Of a stretch of 64,000 nt of DNA, positions 52,899 to 61,772 are shown piece by piece. Where the stretch lies: positions 62,001-126,000 of the forward strand of contig JAIOAW010000001.1 in assembly GCA_019873625.1 (NCBI GenBank), read 5' to 3'. The DNA is from Chloroflexota bacterium (lineage in GTDB: Bacteria > Chloroflexota > Anaerolineae > UBA1429). The translations under genes and the position numbers were made by a program. The notes below the pieces were generated by a model. The model was not told the origin of the DNA. It was given only the letters and a program-made list of their open reading frames with translations, and did no database searches. Every line of letters begins with the position of its first letter. The first letter of the stretch is position 1.

Positions 52899-53950
52899 TG
52901 CCCTATGAGGCCCGCTTTTCACCCTTGACCCAGATCGTGCGCCGCCACCTGCTCCCCGAGCCTGGGCGAGTGCTCGTGCAGGTGGGAGATCGTGTCCAGC
53001 CCGATGACGTCATCGCCGAAGCGATCCTCCCTGGCGAGGTGGCCCTTTTCGATTTGGCCGAGGCCCTCGGCGTGGACGCCCTTTCGGCGGGGCGCGCCCT
53101 GCGCGTGCGCCCAGGGCAAGAGGTGCCACCTCAAGGCCTCTTGGCCAGCCGGCGGCGATTTCTCTGGCTCAAGCGAGAGGTGCGCGCCCCAGCGGCGGGG
53201 GTGGTCCGCGGGGTGTATGAGGGGAGCCTCCTCTTTGAGGCCAAAGAGCGCCTTTTGCGCCTGCGGGCTTATTTGCCGGGGGAGATCATCGAGATATACC
53301 CCGAGCGAGGGGCGGCCGTCCGCGCAACGGGCGCTTTGGCTTACGGCGCTTGGGGCCACGGCGGCGAGGGCCGGGGGAGGCTCGTTCTCGCCGTCGAGGA
53401 GCCATCTCAACCCCTAGGGTGGCCCAACGTGCGCCTGGCGCATCGCGGCGCCATCCTCGTGGGCGGCACCCTCAACGACCACCGCGCGATCTTTCGGGCC
53501 AAGCAGTTCCGCGTGGCCGGCTTGGTGGTGGGGAGCATCCACCCCAACCTGCGGCCCCTATGCGAACGCCTGCCCCTCCCCATCCTCGTAACCGAGGGCA
53601 TCGGCTCGGCGCCTATGATGACGGCGCTCTTCGAATGCCTCCAACGCTGCGAAGGGCGCTGGGCATTCCTAGCGGGGCGCGCGCCCGGCCCTTATGGGCA
53701 CCCTGAACTCGTCATCCCGCTCTCGGCCCCCGTCGAAAGCACGGCCTTGACCGTGCCGCGCCCCCTCCAAGAGGGCCTCCTCGTGCGGCTCACGCGGCCC
53801 CCCTACCTGGGCCTCGTCGGCCGGGTGGTCAGTTTGCCCTCGGCCCCTCAAAAGACAGCCATCGGCACCTGGGCCAAAGGGGCCTATGTGCGCCTGAGCG
53901 ATGGCGAGACGCTCTTTGTGCCCCTGACGAACCTCGAGGTCATCGGCTAG
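52895..53950 (+). CDS. Barrel-sandwich-hybrid protein of the MutL operon
   Basis: 351 residues, all soluble, no helix-rich membrane segments. VQVGDRVQPDDVIAEAILPG and VRAPAAGVVRGVYEGSLLF resemble lipoyl/barrel-sandwich hybrid halves. The C-terminal LVGRVVSLPSAP...AYVRLSDGETLFVPLTNLEVIG resembles a KOW/SH3-like barrel. No lipoylation Lys is evident. ATG 52895 overlaps the MutL stop (ATGA) and the last four bases overlap the convergent hydrolase gene. It was presumably co-translated with MutL and may be its partner. Confidence 0.7.
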   Translation: MMPYEARFSPLTQIVRRHLLPEPGRVLVQVGDRVQPDDVIAEAILPGEVALFDLAEALGVDALSAGRALRVRPGQEVPPQGLLASRRRFLWLKREVRAPAAGVVRGVYEGSLLFEAKERLLRLRAYLPGEIIEIYPERGAAVRATGALAYGAWGHGGEGRGRLVLAVEEPSQPLGWPNVRLAHRGAILVGGTLNDHRAIFRAKQFRVAGLVVGSIHPNLRPLCERLPLPILVTEGIGSAPMMTALFECLQRCEGRWAFLAGRAPGPYGHPELVIPLSAPVESTALTVPRPLQEGLLVRLTRPPYLGLVGRVVSLPSAPQKTAIGTWAKGAYVRLSDGETLFVPLTNLEVIG

Positions 53951-55887
53951 CCGCCGGCCTTGGCCCCACAGGGGCACATCAAGGCATCCCACGGTTCAAG
54001 CACCGTAACACGCCCCTCGAGCGCCCGTAGGCAATCGTCCACATCAAAGTGAAGCAGGGCCTCGCGGATGAAACAGGCCGAGGGCCAGGCGACGAGGGGC
54101 GCCTCCGCCCAGGCGCGGAACGACGTAGGGCCGTTCTTGAGCGTGATCCACCGCAGAGAGGGGTCAAGCACCCCCACCAAGAGCGCCAACAACGCCCCTT
54201 GCCCCCTGCCGTAAAGGTCTATATCGCGCGCGCCTTCCTGGCGCAAGAGGGCCAGTGTGCAGAGCACGTCATAGACGCGCCGGCCCAGGTAACTTTCTCC
54301 CAAGAGGAGATAGTACCCATGGGCCATATAATCCATCCCATAGGGCTGCCAAAAGTCGCCTTCCTCATCGGGCGCCGATTCCCCCAGCCCCCGCACATCG
54401 AGGGCATAGAGGGCGCCCTCGCCCTGCAAGCGCCGCGCAAGAGGGTCCTGCGCCAAATCCTCCTCGCTGGAAAAGTGCGGAAGGTAAAGGCGCACGTCGG
54501 GTTCCACGTCAAGCGAGTGGGCGCGATCGGGATCATCCATCTTTTTGCGTAGGATCGCGCGAACCTCGCCCTCCGTTTCCACGGCATAGCGGGCATAGGT
54601 TACGCCTGAGTGAGCCTCCGGCCGAAGGTTGCGATGGTATACCCTTTGGGGCACGGCCGGCAGATGGAGGAGGCGCGTGAGCACGCCGGCCAGGGCCTCC
54701 CGTGAGAGGGGTGGGCGCCGGCTGGCGACCTCTTGGGCGCGCTCGGCGATGAAGGCAAAGGCCGGCTTAGCCCCCTCGAGGATGACCTCCCCTTTCGGGG
54801 TGGCCCAAAGGGCCTCATCCGGCAGGACCTCCGTCTCTTCGACGTCCTCCGGCGCGCCCAGCCCGGCGTGATGCGCAAAGAACCGCACCATCCTCTTTTG
54901 ATCTTCGGGCCAGTATCCGTGCGTCTGCCAGCCGCGAAAGCAGGCCACCCGATCTTCCGGCGCGCCCAAAAGGCGGTAGAACCGCTGAATATCCTCAAAG
55001 GCCTCTTGGTGGCCCCGGCGGTCGAAATAGTCATAATGCTCGCCGAGGAGCAAAATCGGCTTTGGCGCGGCGGCGATGAGGAAATCGGCCATCTCCAACC
55101 CCGCGCCCAGCACGCCGGGCGGATACTGCTCGCTATCGGCGGGCAATTCGTTCTCCAAGTTGTGGAGGAAGGTGGTCACAAAGCAATCCGGCGCGGCCAT
55201 CGTAAAGCGGTCATCCAGCGCCCAGAGCCAGGTGGTCATCGTGCCACCGCCCGAGTTCCCCGTCAGCCCCACGCGGGTGGGGTCCACCTCGGGCCGCGAG
55301 AGGAGATAGTCCAGGGCACGGATGCCATCCCAGGCGCGCCACGCGCCAAAGAAATCTCCTAGCAGTTCGAGTTGTTTGCCCATCATATTGTGGGCGCGGG
55401 TGCAAACATCCACCATCTCTCGCTTGGGCAGGCCGAAATACTGGTCGCGTTCCCCCTGGCTGATGGGGTCAAAGATGAGCGTAACAAACCCGGCCCGCGC
55501 CAGCCTCTGGCAGAATCCCTGGTAGAGGGTGCTCGCCTTGCCGTTCGCGCTATGGCCACACACGCCAAGCACGGCCGGCGCAGGCGTTTTGAGATCGCGC
55601 GGCAGGTAGACGTTCGCCGTAACCAGAAAACCAGGGCGGCTCTCAAAGAGGACCTTCTCAATGCGGTGCGTGGGCCGTTCTAGGCACCCCGTGATGCGGG
55701 CATTCAAGGGCGTCCGCTCTGGCCAAGGGCCAAAGGCCCGGCGGATCACCGCACGCACCGCATCTTGGTAGGCTAGGGCCTCCTCGCGCGTGCTGAGGGC
55801 CGCCAGCCGTGCCGCGCGTTCCGCGTGCAAGGCGCGCACGCGGCGCACCAAATCATCGTGCACCATATGGGCATATCCATTTCGCAT
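53947..55887 (-). CDS. Tandem alpha/beta hydrolase (acetyl-xylan-esterase-like)
   Basis: 646 residues. The first hydrolase domain has GVCGHSANGK, a PISQGERDQY block and the nucleophile Ser212 in GLTGNSGGGT, in a layout resembling acetyl-xylan esterases/Abhydrolase_7. A second hydrolase-like domain in the C-terminal third (about 430-640) has GRGQGALL where a nucleophile elbow would be, Gly replacing Ser, so it is likely inactive. No signal peptide. ATG 55887 follows GGGAGGTGG. Substrate unknown. Confidence 0.8.
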   Translation of the reverse strand: MRNGYAHMVHDDLVRRVRALHAERAARLAALSTREEALAYQDAVRAVIRRAFGPWPERTPLNARITGCLERPTHRIEKVLFESRPGFLVTANVYLPRDLKTPAPAVLGVCGHSANGKASTLYQGFCQRLARAGFVTLIFDPISQGERDQYFGLPKREMVDVCTRAHNMMGKQLELLGDFFGAWRAWDGIRALDYLLSRPEVDPTRVGLTGNSGGGTMTTWLWALDDRFTMAAPDCFVTTFLHNLENELPADSEQYPPGVLGAGLEMADFLIAAAPKPILLLGEHYDYFDRRGHQEAFEDIQRFYRLLGAPEDRVACFRGWQTHGYWPEDQKRMVRFFAHHAGLGAPEDVEETEVLPDEALWATPKGEVILEGAKPAFAFIAERAQEVASRRPPLSREALAGVLTRLLHLPAVPQRVYHRNLRPEAHSGVTYARYAVETEGEVRAILRKKMDDPDRAHSLDVEPDVRLYLPHFSSEEDLAQDPLARRLQGEGALYALDVRGLGESAPDEEGDFWQPYGMDYMAHGYYLLLGESYLGRRVYDVLCTLALLRQEGARDIDLYGRGQGALLALLVGVLDPSLRWITLKNGPTSFRAWAEAPLVAWPSACFIREALLHFDVDDCLRALEGRVTVLEPWDALMCPCGAKAGG

Positions 55888-56029
55888 AGGCCACCTCCCG
55901 TTGAGAGGATACGCCCAAAGGGAACCTCCTTGCAACCCCTTTGGGCGCCGCCTGCCTCCGGCCCGCACGCGAGGCGGAAGCCTTGCGCTCCACAACAATG
56001 TAGGGAGGCACGTTGCAATACACCTTTAG

Positions 56030-56752
56030 TTATTGGAACAACGCGCAGAAAGCGGCCACCTCGTCATCGGCGGGATGGGCCTTGATCTCCTCGATCTGCC
56101 CAATTTGGCGCAGTTGGCCCTCCATCAAGATGGCGACGCGGTCGGCGAGGAAGGCCGCTTCCTGCAAATAGTGGGTAACGAACACGGCTGTGCGATGATT
56201 TTCCCTCAAGAGCGCCTTGGATTCCGCAAGCAACTTCAGGCGCGTGGGGGGATCCAGCGAGGCAAAAGGTTCATCCAACAGAAGAAGTTGTGGGTCCAGC
56301 ACAAAGGCACGGGCTAGGCTGGCGCGTTGGGCCTCTCCAGCGGAGACCTGCCCGGCGCGGCGCTTGGCCAGGTGAGCGATGCCCAACCGTTCCAGCCAGT
56401 ATCTCGCCCGCCGGTGCGCCTCGCCTTTGGGCAGGCCGCGAAAATGCAGCCCCAACATCGCGTTCTCGAGGAGCGTGGCGTTCATCAGCAGGGGCTCTTC
56501 AAAGATGATGGCAATTCGGCGGCGGTATTCTAGCTCGTTCCACTCGGCAAGGGGACGCCCTTGGAAGAGAATTTCTCCATTGATGGGCTGTAAGAGACGC
56601 GCCAAGGTTAGGAGCAGGGTGCTCTTGCCAGCACCGTTCGGCCCCACCACGGCGAGCGTCTCTCCCTGGTAGAGATCGAGCGCTTTCAGCCGCAGAGCCT
56701 GATGGTCGCCGCGCCACACTTGAAGATCGCGGATTTGGATTAGCGGTTCCAC
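56030..56752 (-). CDS. tupC: ABC transporter ATP-binding protein, tungstate type
   Basis: 240-residue ATPase. Walker A GPNGAGKST, signature VSAGEAQRASLARAF, Walker B LLLLDEPFASLD and switch TH in FVTHYL. The GTG start at 56752 overlaps the 3' end of the permease gene. Energises import by TupAB. Confidence 0.9.
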   Translation of the reverse strand: MEPLIQIRDLQVWRGDHQALRLKALDLYQGETLAVVGPNGAGKSTLLLTLARLLQPINGEILFQGRPLAEWNELEYRRRIAIIFEEPLLMNATLLENAMLGLHFRGLPKGEAHRRARYWLERLGIAHLAKRRAGQVSAGEAQRASLARAFVLDPQLLLLDEPFASLDPPTRLKLLAESKALLRENHRTAVFVTHYLQEAAFLADRVAILMEGQLRQIGQIEEIKAHPADDEVAAFCALFQ

Positions 56753-57402
56753 GTCTTTTTGCCTTGATGCTGTATCCACGTCAATGCCAAATTGATGAGA
56801 TAGGTGATCAGGAGCAGTAGAAAACCCAAACCCAGAGCCGTGCGAAATTCCCCTTTGCTCGTCTCCAAAACGATAGCCGTGGTGAGCACCCGCGTTTGGC
56901 CTCGGATGTTGCCGCCCACCATCATCGAGGCGCCCACCTCCGAAATTACGCTTCCGAACCCAGCCATAAGCGCGGCGAGCAGCGGGAGGCGCGCCTCTCG
57001 CCAAAGCCACCAGATCATCTGCCACCTTGAGGCGCCCAGCCCCAAGAGTTGAAGCCGCAAACGCGGATCAAGCGATTCTAGGGCGGCAGCGGTTAGGCCA
57101 GTAACGACCGGCACGGCGATAACCGTCTGGGCGATGATGATCGCCGTGGGCGTATAGATTAGCCGCAGATCGCCGAGCGGGCCAGAGCGCCACAGGAGCA
57201 TTGCGACGACTAACCCCACCACCACAGGCGGCAGGGCCATCCCCGTGTTGATGAAACTCAAGATGAGGGCACGGAAGCGAAACCGCCCCAAGGCCAGCCA
57301 CGTCCCCAAAGGCAGACCGATGGCCAGGCTCAACATCGTGGCCGTGAACGATACCTGTAGCGAGAGGCAAGTGATTTGCCAGATCTCTGCGTTGAACCAC
57401 AT
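56740..57402 (-). CDS. tupB: ABC transporter permease, tungstate type
   Basis: 220-residue permease with about five or six helices. GLGASRWQMIWWLWREARLPLL is the EAA loop, and GFGSVISEVGASMMVGGNI is a conserved block of TupB/WtpB permeases. It is 31 nt downstream of tupA and forms the channel of the importer. Confidence 0.9.
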   Translation of the reverse strand: MWFNAEIWQITCLSLQVSFTATMLSLAIGLPLGTWLALGRFRFRALILSFINTGMALPPVVVGLVVAMLLWRSGPLGDLRLIYTPTAIIIAQTVIAVPVVTGLTAAALESLDPRLRLQLLGLGASRWQMIWWLWREARLPLLAALMAGFGSVISEVGASMMVGGNIRGQTRVLTTAIVLETSKGEFRTALGLGFLLLLITYLINLALTWIQHQGKKTWNR

Positions 57403-57433
57403 AAGCCCTAGGTTTCTTTAGTTTACATAAATC

Positions 57434-58357
57434 TTAAAGCCCTAAATCGGCATCCGTTTTGTCGGCGTCGGGCGTGAAGAGAGGTTGGCCGTATTTATCT
57501 ACGCCGAACTTGCCGATTATTTGCTGAGTGGAAGGAGCCGTCATAAAGCGAAGAAAGGCCATAGCGCCGTCATAGTTCACATTAGGGTGCCTTGCCGGGT
57601 TCACGGTGATGACATGGTACACGTTAAGGAGGAGTTTATCCCCTTCGACGAGAATCTCCAATTGGAGGGCCTTGCGGTTGGCAAGGTATGTCGCCCGATC
57701 GGTGAGCGTATAGGCACCTTTTTCGGAGGCGATGGTCAATGTGGCGCCCATCCCTTGGCCGCTCTCGAGGTACCAAGGCTGCCCTGCCGGGTCGAGCGAG
57801 AGGCTCTTCCAGAGGCCCAGTTCCATTTTGTGCGTGCCGGAATCGTCCCCACGCGAGATAAAAAGTACGCCGGAGGTCGCAATGGCCCGGAGCGCCTCTC
57901 CGATGGAAAGGCCTTTCACCTTGGCCGGGTCAGCGGCCGGGCCGACGAGGATAAAATCGTTGTGCATCACCAGGGCGCGTTCCTTACCAAACCCGCCTTC
58001 CATAAAGGCCTTTTCTGCAGCAGGCGCATGGACGAGCAATACATCGGCATTGCCTTCCTCGCCCATCTTGAGCGCCTGCCCCGTACCCACGGCGACCGTC
58101 TTGACCGTATAGCCCGATTCCTGCTCAAACAGAGGGATGAGCACATCGAGAAGGCCAGAATCTTGCGTAGAGGTAGTAGTAGCCAAAATCAGCGCAGCGG
58201 ATGCCTTGACCGGCGGCAAGGTAAGGGTGGGGGAAGCGGCCGATTCGGCTGGCCTTGGGGTCGGCGTGGGGGATACTGCGGGTGCGCGGCAGGCCACAAG
58301 CGCCCCCACGACAGCGGCCAACACGGCGATACTCAACCAACGATCTTTGCGCACCAT
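57434..58357 (-). CDS. tupA: Tungstate-binding lipoprotein
   Basis: 307-residue solute-binding lipoprotein. Signal ends in VAC (Cys23) with a Pro/Thr-rich linker. The binding motif TTTSTQDSGLLD, the VGTGQALKMGEEGNADVLLVHAP block and the DDSGTHK segment are those of TupA (which selects tungstate over molybdate). It feeds the Mo/W-pterin enzymes such as the one in this window, by inference. Confidence 0.93.
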   Translation of the reverse strand: MVRKDRWLSIAVLAAVVGALVACRAPAVSPTPTPRPAESAASPTLTLPPVKASAALILATTTSTQDSGLLDVLIPLFEQESGYTVKTVAVGTGQALKMGEEGNADVLLVHAPAAEKAFMEGGFGKERALVMHNDFILVGPAADPAKVKGLSIGEALRAIATSGVLFISRGDDSGTHKMELGLWKSLSLDPAGQPWYLESGQGMGATLTIASEKGAYTLTDRATYLANRKALQLEILVEGDKLLLNVYHVITVNPARHPNVNYDGAMAFLRFMTAPSTQQIIGKFGVDKYGQPLFTPDADKTDADLGL

Positions 58358-58369
58358 CGAACTCCTTTC

Positions 58370-59347
58370 TTATGCCAGTAATAATTCTTCCCCACTGTGG
58401 GTGGGGTCGTAGCCGGCCAAAGAGCGCACTTGCTCACGAAAGGCTACACTCTGTAGGGCATCGCCGAAGGGGGCCAAAAGCCCCTCTTGTTCACGCAACA
58501 TAACCACGCCATACCGTTCCTCAAAAAGGGGAATGAACTCCAGCCCATGCCGATAGGCTGCAGCCTGTAGGCCGAGGGCAACATCTGCTTGCCCGCTGGC
58601 AACGAGCAAGGCGGCCTCAGTATGGGTAGAGGTATCGTGCCCACAGATGCAGAGGCACTCTGGCGAGATGCCCTGGCGTTTGAGTTCCCGTTCCAGCCAA
58701 AGGCGCGTGCCGGAGCCTCGGTTGCGATTGGCAATACGCACATCGGGGCGGGCTAGGTCGGCCACCTCGCGAAGGCCCTTCGGGTTGCCCGGCGCGACCA
58801 TCAATCCCTGTGTGCGGTAGGCCAAGGTGATGAGAGCAACGGGACGGTCTGGGAAGAGATGCCGCACGGTCGAGACGTTGTACTCGCCGTTTTCTTCACA
58901 AATATGCACGCCGGCAATCTGACATAGCCCTTGACGCAAATAGGCCAAGCCATTCAGCGAGCCTACGGGCAAATAGAGAAAATGGACGTACCGCCCCAAA
59001 CGTTCTGCGAGGAACTCTAGGGCTAGGTCGTCGCTCCCCACAAAGACGAGAGGGGGTTTATCGCTTGCGGGCAAAAGGAGATGCCGAACCAAAAACGCGC
59101 CGGCGGTAGCGCGATAGTACCGTTCGGTTACCTTGCCGCTCTTGCATACAGCGCTCAGAACCACCAGGCCGGCCGCTTCCAGCGCCTTGAGGTGATGGCG
59201 CACCCAGGCGGGAGATTGGCCAAGTCGGGATGCAAGTTGCGTCAAGGTGGCAGGGGAGGCCATCAGGAGCCGCAGAATCTCAGCGCGGCGGCCGTCGGCC
59301 ATCAATTTGATTTGTGGAGATGATTCGACGAGAGTAAGGCGATGCAT
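58370..59347 (-). CDS. Transcriptional regulator: ArsR-type HTH with periplasmic-binding-like domain
   Basis: 325 residues. The N-terminal ~85 residues form an ArsR-like winged helix (ILRLLMASPATLTQLASRLG then HHLKALEAAGLV). The rest resembles the PBP-like domain (PF12727) found in molybdate/tungstate-sensing regulators (NRNRGSGTRLWLERELK; QADVALGLQAAA). It lies 12 nt upstream of tupA in the same orientation and probably controls the tup genes in response to oxyanion. It differs from ModE-type regulators, which use a LysR-like HTH. ATG 59347. Confidence 0.85.
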   Translation of the reverse strand: MHRLTLVESSPQIKLMADGRRAEILRLLMASPATLTQLASRLGQSPAWVRHHLKALEAAGLVVLSAVCKSGKVTERYYRATAGAFLVRHLLLPASDKPPLVFVGSDDLALEFLAERLGRYVHFLYLPVGSLNGLAYLRQGLCQIAGVHICEENGEYNVSTVRHLFPDRPVALITLAYRTQGLMVAPGNPKGLREVADLARPDVRIANRNRGSGTRLWLERELKRQGISPECLCICGHDTSTHTEAALLVASGQADVALGLQAAAYRHGLEFIPLFEERYGVVMLREQEGLLAPFGDALQSVAFREQVRSLAGYDPTHSGEELLLA

Positions 59348-59376
59348 CGCCTTCGAGTTAGGAAAAATTTAATTGT

Positions 59377-59404
59377 ATTATATGACAGAAAAATCAGGAG
59401 TCAA
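59377..59404 (-). promoter_or_regulatory. Promoter of the regulator-tupABC operon
   Basis: Minus-strand TTGACT (59404-59399), 16-bp spacer and perfect TATAAT (59382-59377), in an unusually AT-rich stretch about 30 nt before the start codon. An autoregulatory operator may overlap it. Confidence 0.8.
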
Positions 59405-59554
59405 AATATGAAAATGGAGAGAGTGAGATTATCCTCAGTATTCTGTAGTCAAAACGCCATCCTCCTGGCCCGCAGCGCGAGGCTCCTGCCCCGCGCTGCA
59501 CCCATATGGAGCACCCCAAAAGGGATAACCCTTTTGAGCAATGCGCCGAATTCG

Positions 59555-59560
59555 TATAGA
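59555..59560 (+). promoter_or_regulatory. -10 element of the 59.6-kb PHP gene
   Basis: TATAGA lies 34 nt before ATG 59595. A TTTTGA (about 59532-59537) at 17-bp distance is a weak -35 candidate. Confidence 0.45.
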
Positions 59561-59594
59561 ATGCCGCCATCACACCTACCGAGGAGTCCCTCCT

Positions 59595-61082
59595 ATGCCC
59601 ATTTATTGGGGAGACCTGCACAATCACTGCGGCATCAGTTACGGCTACGGCAGCCTGGCCAATGCCCTCGAGGCGGCGCGCGGCCAACTCGATTTCTGCG
59701 CTGTCACCGGCCATGCGATGTGGCCCGATATGCCCCCGCGCCAACCGGGGTTCGAGTTCGTGGTGGATTTCCACGAGCGCGGCTTTGCCAAACTCGCCGC
59801 CCACTGGGAGGAAGTGCTCTCCCAAGTTAACGCGGCGAATAGAGAAGGGGAATTCGTAACCTTTCAGAGTTACGAGATGCACTCGCGCACATACGGCGAT
59901 CATCACATTCTCTCGCTATCGCCCGATTTGCCGCTCGTCTATGCCGATTCCCCCGCCGCGCTCCTCGCGGCGCTCGGCGGGCGGCCGGCTATCGCCATTC
60001 CCCATCACGTGGCCTATGTGCCCGACTATCGGGGCATCATCTGGGAACGGTTCGACGGGGCCACCAGCCCCCTGGTGGAGGTCTATAGCAAGCACGGCTG
60101 CGGTATGAGCGATCAGGCCCCCTACCCCTATTTGCACACCATGGGGCCACGCGATGGGCGCACGACGGTGCGCCGGGGCTTGGCCTTGGGGCACCGCTTC
60201 GGCTACACCGCCTCGACGGATCATCACGCGGGTTACCCCGGCTCCTATGGGGATGGGCGCGTGGCCGTGCTCGCTGAGGCCAAAACGCGCCAGGCCCTCT
60301 GGCAGGCGCTCCTCGAGCGGCGCACCTACGCCGTAACGGGAGACAAGATCGCCTGCCGTTTCGAGGTGAACGGCTTCCCCTTGGGGAGCGAACTCGGGGC
60401 CACGCGCCGCGAGGTAATGCTCGATATCCGCGCCTGCGATGCGCTGGATCGCATCACCCTCTACAAAAATAACGTCCCCTGGCGCATCATCGAAGGGCCG
60501 TCCCTCGCGCCCCGCCCCGCTGAGACCTACAAGGTGCGCTTGGAAATGGGCTGGGGCTGGGCGCCGAGCGGCTACCTGTGGGAGGGGGACCTGCGCCTTT
60601 CCGATGGCGAACTCGTAGGCGTGGAGACGTGCTTCCGGGGCCGAAGCGTCCTCGCCCCCTCAGAGGAGACGGCAGAGGATGAAGCCATCAACGCCTTAGA
60701 GAACCGATTGCTCGCCCCATCGCGAGACCACCTCGCGTGGCGCTGTACGTCCTTTCAGAACTATACGACGCTCCACCCGGCCACGGCAGCGCTCATCCTA
60801 GAAATTCGCGGCGACGCGCGGACGACCCTGCAAGCCACCCTGAACGGCGTGCGCGCCGAGGTTTCCCTCGGCGAACTCTTGGAGGCGGCGCGGGGTGTGC
60901 ACCTCAAGCCCTACAATGCGGAGGCCTTTTTGCTGCACCGCGCCGTGCCCGAGTGGGCCTATACCTTCCACGGCGAATGGGTGGACGAGGCCCCTCAACA
61001 AGAGGTAGATGTTTACGATGCCGAAGTGCGCCAGGTAAACGGCCAGTACGCCTGGCTTTCGCCCATCTTTGTCGAAAAGTAA
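59595..61082 (+). CDS. PHP-fold protein of the DUF3604-like type
   Basis: 495 residues. It begins IYWGDLHNHCGISYG, the first metal-binding motif of the DUF3604/PHP-like family. AVTGHAMWPD, IAIPHHVAYVPD and TASTDHHAGYPGSYGDG complete the metal site. The C-terminal half is beta-rich. ATG 59595 follows AGGAG. The role may be hydrolysis of a phosphoester or other substrate; none is known. Followed 21 nt later by the YhhN-like gene. Confidence 0.82.
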   Translation: MPIYWGDLHNHCGISYGYGSLANALEAARGQLDFCAVTGHAMWPDMPPRQPGFEFVVDFHERGFAKLAAHWEEVLSQVNAANREGEFVTFQSYEMHSRTYGDHHILSLSPDLPLVYADSPAALLAALGGRPAIAIPHHVAYVPDYRGIIWERFDGATSPLVEVYSKHGCGMSDQAPYPYLHTMGPRDGRTTVRRGLALGHRFGYTASTDHHAGYPGSYGDGRVAVLAEAKTRQALWQALLERRTYAVTGDKIACRFEVNGFPLGSELGATRREVMLDIRACDALDRITLYKNNVPWRIIEGPSLAPRPAETYKVRLEMGWGWAPSGYLWEGDLRLSDGELVGVETCFRGRSVLAPSEETAEDEAINALENRLLAPSRDHLAWRCTSFQNYTTLHPATAALILEIRGDARTTLQATLNGVRAEVSLGELLEAARGVHLKPYNAEAFLLHRAVPEWAYTFHGEWVDEAPQQEVDVYDAEVRQVNGQYAWLSPIFVEK

Positions 61083-61103
61083 CCCTGCGGCCAAAAGGAA
61101 AAG

Positions 61104-61745
61104 ATGGCTCTGCGCATAACCCTTTCGATTCTCATCCTCTTCACAGGGGCGCTCGATATCGCAGCGGACCTGCGCGGGCGGCGCAGGTGGGTGTACCTCC
61201 TCAAACCGCTCACCATGATCTGGGTGCTCGGCCTGGCCTTTGCCGGCGCGCTCAGGGCGCCCGGAGCCTATGGGGCGTTTATCCTGGCGGGGCTGGCCCT
61301 CTCGCTCGTGGGCGATGTGCTCCTGATGCTGCCAAAAGATCGCTTTCTGGGGGGCCTGGCCGCCTTTTTGGCCGCGCACATCGCTTACATCGCGGCCTTT
61401 GCCCAAGGGGCGCCGACGTGGGGGCCTTTTTACGCCGCCGTGCCCTTTGTCCTCGTCCTGATCGGGGTGCTCTGGCTCTTGTGGCCGCATACCGGCGCGA
61501 TGCGCTTGCCCGTGGCCCTCTATGCCGTGGTCATCGTGACGATGGGCTGGCGCGCCTGGGTCCGCTGGGGCGTTTTGGGCGGTTCAGGGGCGCTTTGGGC
61601 TGCGTTGGGCGCGGCGCTCTTTATCGCGTCGGATTCCTTTTTGGCCTATAATCGCTTCGTACGGCCCCTGCCGGCTGCGCCGGTGTGGGTGTTAGGCACC
61701 TATTTCACCGCCCAGTGGCTCATCGCCCTTTCGACGTGGGGATGA
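61104..61745 (+). CDS. YhhN/TMEM86-like membrane protein
   Basis: 213 residues, about eight membrane helices. LSLVGDVLLMLP and FIASDSFLAYNRF are the YhhN/TMEM86 signatures; animal TMEM86B is a lysoplasmalogenase. A hydrolase activity on an ether-lipid-like substrate is possible but not shown for bacteria here. Confidence 0.85.
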   Translation: MALRITLSILILFTGALDIAADLRGRRRWVYLLKPLTMIWVLGLAFAGALRAPGAYGAFILAGLALSLVGDVLLMLPKDRFLGGLAAFLAAHIAYIAAFAQGAPTWGPFYAAVPFVLVLIGVLWLLWPHTGAMRLPVALYAVVIVTMGWRAWVRWGVLGGSGALWAALGAALFIASDSFLAYNRFVRPLPAAPVWVLGTYFTAQWLIALSTWG

Positions 61746-61772
61746 TCTTCTAAAGGAGGGTTGGGCACGCCT

